A stretch of DNA of 45,061 bases. Origin: VGWB01 sp964480945. GTDB lineage: Bacteria; Bacteroidota; Ignavibacteria; UBA10030. The translations under genes and the position numbers were made by a program. Below the pieces are notes generated by a model that had not been told where the DNA came from, did no database searches, and saw nothing but the letters and a program-made list of their open reading frames with translations. The stretch is from positions 1 through 45,061 of the forward strand of contig CAYZRX010000026.1 in assembly GCA_964480945.1 (NCBI GenBank). The letters run 5' to 3'. Below, in pieces: positions 43,715 to 45,061 of this stretch; positions within the stretch are counted from its first letter, which is position 1; each line of letters begins with the position of its first letter.

Positions 43715-44517
43715 TTCCTGAGGATCCTCAGCGGAGTGGCGAGATCGACCGAGAGCAAGTCAGCAGCGTTACCCATCTTGACCGCAATCTCGACGAGTCC
43801 GTTACTGCCGAGCAGAAGGCATGGCGTCTTCGCCGGTGCAGACTCGTAGCTCTGGATCCATCTGGTTATCGCCTTACGACGGATACCAATCCCGCGGACC
43901 GAACGGGCAAGGAAGTCAAGATTGGCCCCCGAGATGTTGGTGACGATATTCCCGAAACGGTCGATGTGCAGGATGGAAGGACAAACGTGCGGCGTTCTCT
44001 CACTGACGAAGGCAGGTTTCACCGTCGCGAGCTCCACAGGATCGCCCAGCGAATCCAGTTTCCGGCCGCGGGCGATGTGCGCCGCGAGCGGCGCAAAGAT
44101 ATCCCGTCCGTGAAACGTTGATGATATGACAGCTGGGATCAACGCGTCTCGCTTCACCCGGTTAAGATCGACAGCGATCGCCGTCTCCAGCATCTCCTCC
44201 GACAACACGAGGTCGAGGACCCCGTTGTCCGGCGCGAGAAAAGTCCATTTGGGCGTGCGGATGACGACGATCCGTCGCGAGGTCCCGACACCGGGGTCCA
44301 CGACGCAGACGAAGAGCGTCTTCTTGGGGAAGTAGCGGTAGGTCGCCCAGAGCACATATGATGCCTGGCGCACGTTCTGCGGCTGAACGTCATGCGTCAC
44401 GTCCAGGATCCTGAGCGACGGCTCGATTGAAAGCATCGCCGCCTTCATCGTGCCTACGTAATGATCACGCAGTCCGAAGTCAGTCAGGAGGGCAACGATC
44501 GAGCACGATTTGCGCAT
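43711..44517 (-). CDS. SAM hydroxide adenosyltransferase-like protein (DUF62)
   Basis: The 268-residue protein belongs to the DUF62/fluorinase-like family, most members of which hydrolyse S-adenosylmethionine to adenosine and methionine. It has LLTDFGLRDHYVGTMKAAM at the start, DVTHDVQPQNVRQASYVL, VCVVDPGVGTSR, FLAPDNGVLDLV, TFHGRDIFAPLAAHIARG and the C-terminal IDRFGNIVTNI. D12 and the D in FHGRD and NGVLD contribute to the binding site in characterised relatives. It overlaps ribD by four bases, so it is co-transcribed with riboflavin genes; a functional link is not obvious. Confidence 0.92.
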   Translation of the reverse strand: MRKSCSIVALLTDFGLRDHYVGTMKAAMLSIEPSLRILDVTHDVQPQNVRQASYVLWATYRYFPKKTLFVCVVDPGVGTSRRIVVIRTPKWTFLAPDNGVLDLVLSEEMLETAIAVDLNRVKRDALIPAVISSTFHGRDIFAPLAAHIARGRKLDSLGDPVELATVKPAFVSERTPHVCPSILHIDRFGNIVTNISGANLDFLARSVRGIGIRRKAITRWIQSYESAPAKTPCLLLGSNGLVEIAVKMGNAADLLSVDLATPLRILRK

Positions 44518-44604
44518 CGCACGTGGAATTTGCAGGAGATGGGAGGTCGGACCGTCGAGCGGCTCCGCGCCGCAGCGAACCGCGGCGAGGGCGTCACCGC
44601 GCTC

Positions 44605-45061
44605 TCACTTGAACGCGATGCTTTTCCCTTTCTTCGACGAATGGTAGATCGAATCGACGATCTTCATTCGGTGGATAGCCTCTTCTCCCGTCGAGACGAC
44701 CGGGTGGAGACCGCGCAGCGACCCAACCCAGTGCTTCAGCTCGTTATCGTACGATTTCCAGTAGAGCGTCTGGGGCGTTTCGTGAGTCGCGGGGGTAACG
44801 TTCACGAGATTGCCGTGCATTCTCTTGAAGATCCTGAAGGGGTTGACCGACCCGCTTCCGTCGGTGCCGAAGCAATCACAGTAATAGAAATCTGCATCCG
44901 ATTCGAAGGACCAGCTCGACTCGATGGTCAGCGTCGACCCGTTCTTCATCCTGATGAAGACCACCGAGGAGTCTTCAACCCCCTTGGTGTTATGAGAATA
45001 GTTCGAGGCGATGACCTCCTTCACTTCGGGGTATCCCATGAGCCAAAACCCGAGATCGAAC
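44605..45061 (-). CDS. Gfo/Idh/MocA-type oxidoreductase, N-terminus beyond the window
   Basis: Only the C-terminal part is present; the gene enters from the right edge. The visible end begins FDLGFWLMGYPEVKEV, the DLxxWLMGxPxxV segment of the oxidoreductase C-terminal domain, and continues VFIRMKNGSTLTIESSW and a HWVGSLRGLHPVVSTGEEAIHRMKIVDSIYHSSKKGK tail, which is typical of this family. The Rossmann NAD(P)-binding half is outside the window. The substrate is unknown. It is followed after 87 bases by the SAM-hydrolase-like gene on the same strand. Confidence 0.88.
   Translation of the reverse strand, partial: FDLGFWLMGYPEVKEVIASNYSHNTKGVEDSSVVFIRMKNGSTLTIESSWSFESDADFYYCDCFGTDGSGSVNPFRIFKRMHGNLVNVTPATHETPQTLYWKSYDNELKHWVGSLRGLHPVVSTGEEAIHRMKIVDSIYHSSKKGKSIAFK

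Overview
The window reads as chromosomal DNA from a draft or metagenome-assembled bacterium of roughly mid-50s % GC. It holds one scaffold gap of exactly 100 Ns (28235-28334). The gene content suggests the Bacteroidota/Ignavibacteria side of the FCB group: a bacillithiol glycosyltransferase (bshA), a DUF5683-like protein, a very large outer-membrane-type protein with an EF-hand-like loop, and a SUF operon led by an Rrf2 regulator. Unlike classical Bacteroidetes, several genes have clear Shine-Dalgarno sequences (rpsA, sufA, sufT). The lineage is inference; no rRNA is present to settle it.

Almost everything is on the minus strand; the exceptions are a TrmH-type methyltransferase (8364-8912) and the block 31321-34801. 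Read right to left, the layout is: a partial Gfo/Idh oxidoreductase, a SAM-hydrolase-type protein, ribD, ribE, secG, tRNA-Lys and tRNA-Leu with a tandem array at its 3' end, a 1184-residue envelope protein and uvrD/pcrA. Then comes the plus-strand block (ABC exporter pair, bshA, a PD-(D/E)xK-like protein), followed by the SUF operon (rrf2, unknown gene, sufB, sufC, sufD, sufS, sufU, sufA-like, sufT) with sod after it. Next are an M28 peptidase-like protein, a 56-residue zinc ribbon, folP, GT2, pcm and miaA. A small island downstream of tRNA-Pro follows. The rest is housekeeping: der, upp, TPR protein, rel, ruvX, mtgA, AlbA_2 protein, cmk, ispH, rpsA, mtaB, DUF5683, truA, trpD and a CorC-like gene cut by the window edge.

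Two regions stand out. The first is the tRNA-Pro island (16196-18360). A 42-nt copy of the tRNA-Pro 3' half lies about 2.1 kb downstream of the intact gene in the same orientation, the arrangement left by tRNA-targeting integrative elements. Between the copies is a compact three-gene operon: a proteasome-fold (Ntn-hydrolase) protein with serine, not threonine, at the predicted nucleophile position, a small antitoxin-like protein and a PemK/MazF-family toxin. It has its own promoter, overlapped by an inverted repeat, and its own terminator. A protease-like enzyme coupled to a toxin-antitoxin pair is the best candidate here for an undescribed system.

The second is a pattern of hairpin modules in the T-loop of tRNA 3'-end copies. 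The tRNA-Pro fragment is interrupted by 122 bp of hairpins exactly between C56 and G57 of the T-loop. Downstream of tRNA-Leu are three 61-62 bp tandem units, each ending in a copy of the tRNA-Leu 3' end with two hairpins at the same T-loop position; one hairpin shows compensatory base changes between units. Two unrelated tRNAs showing the same insertion logic suggests a small tRNA-targeting mobile or structural element family.
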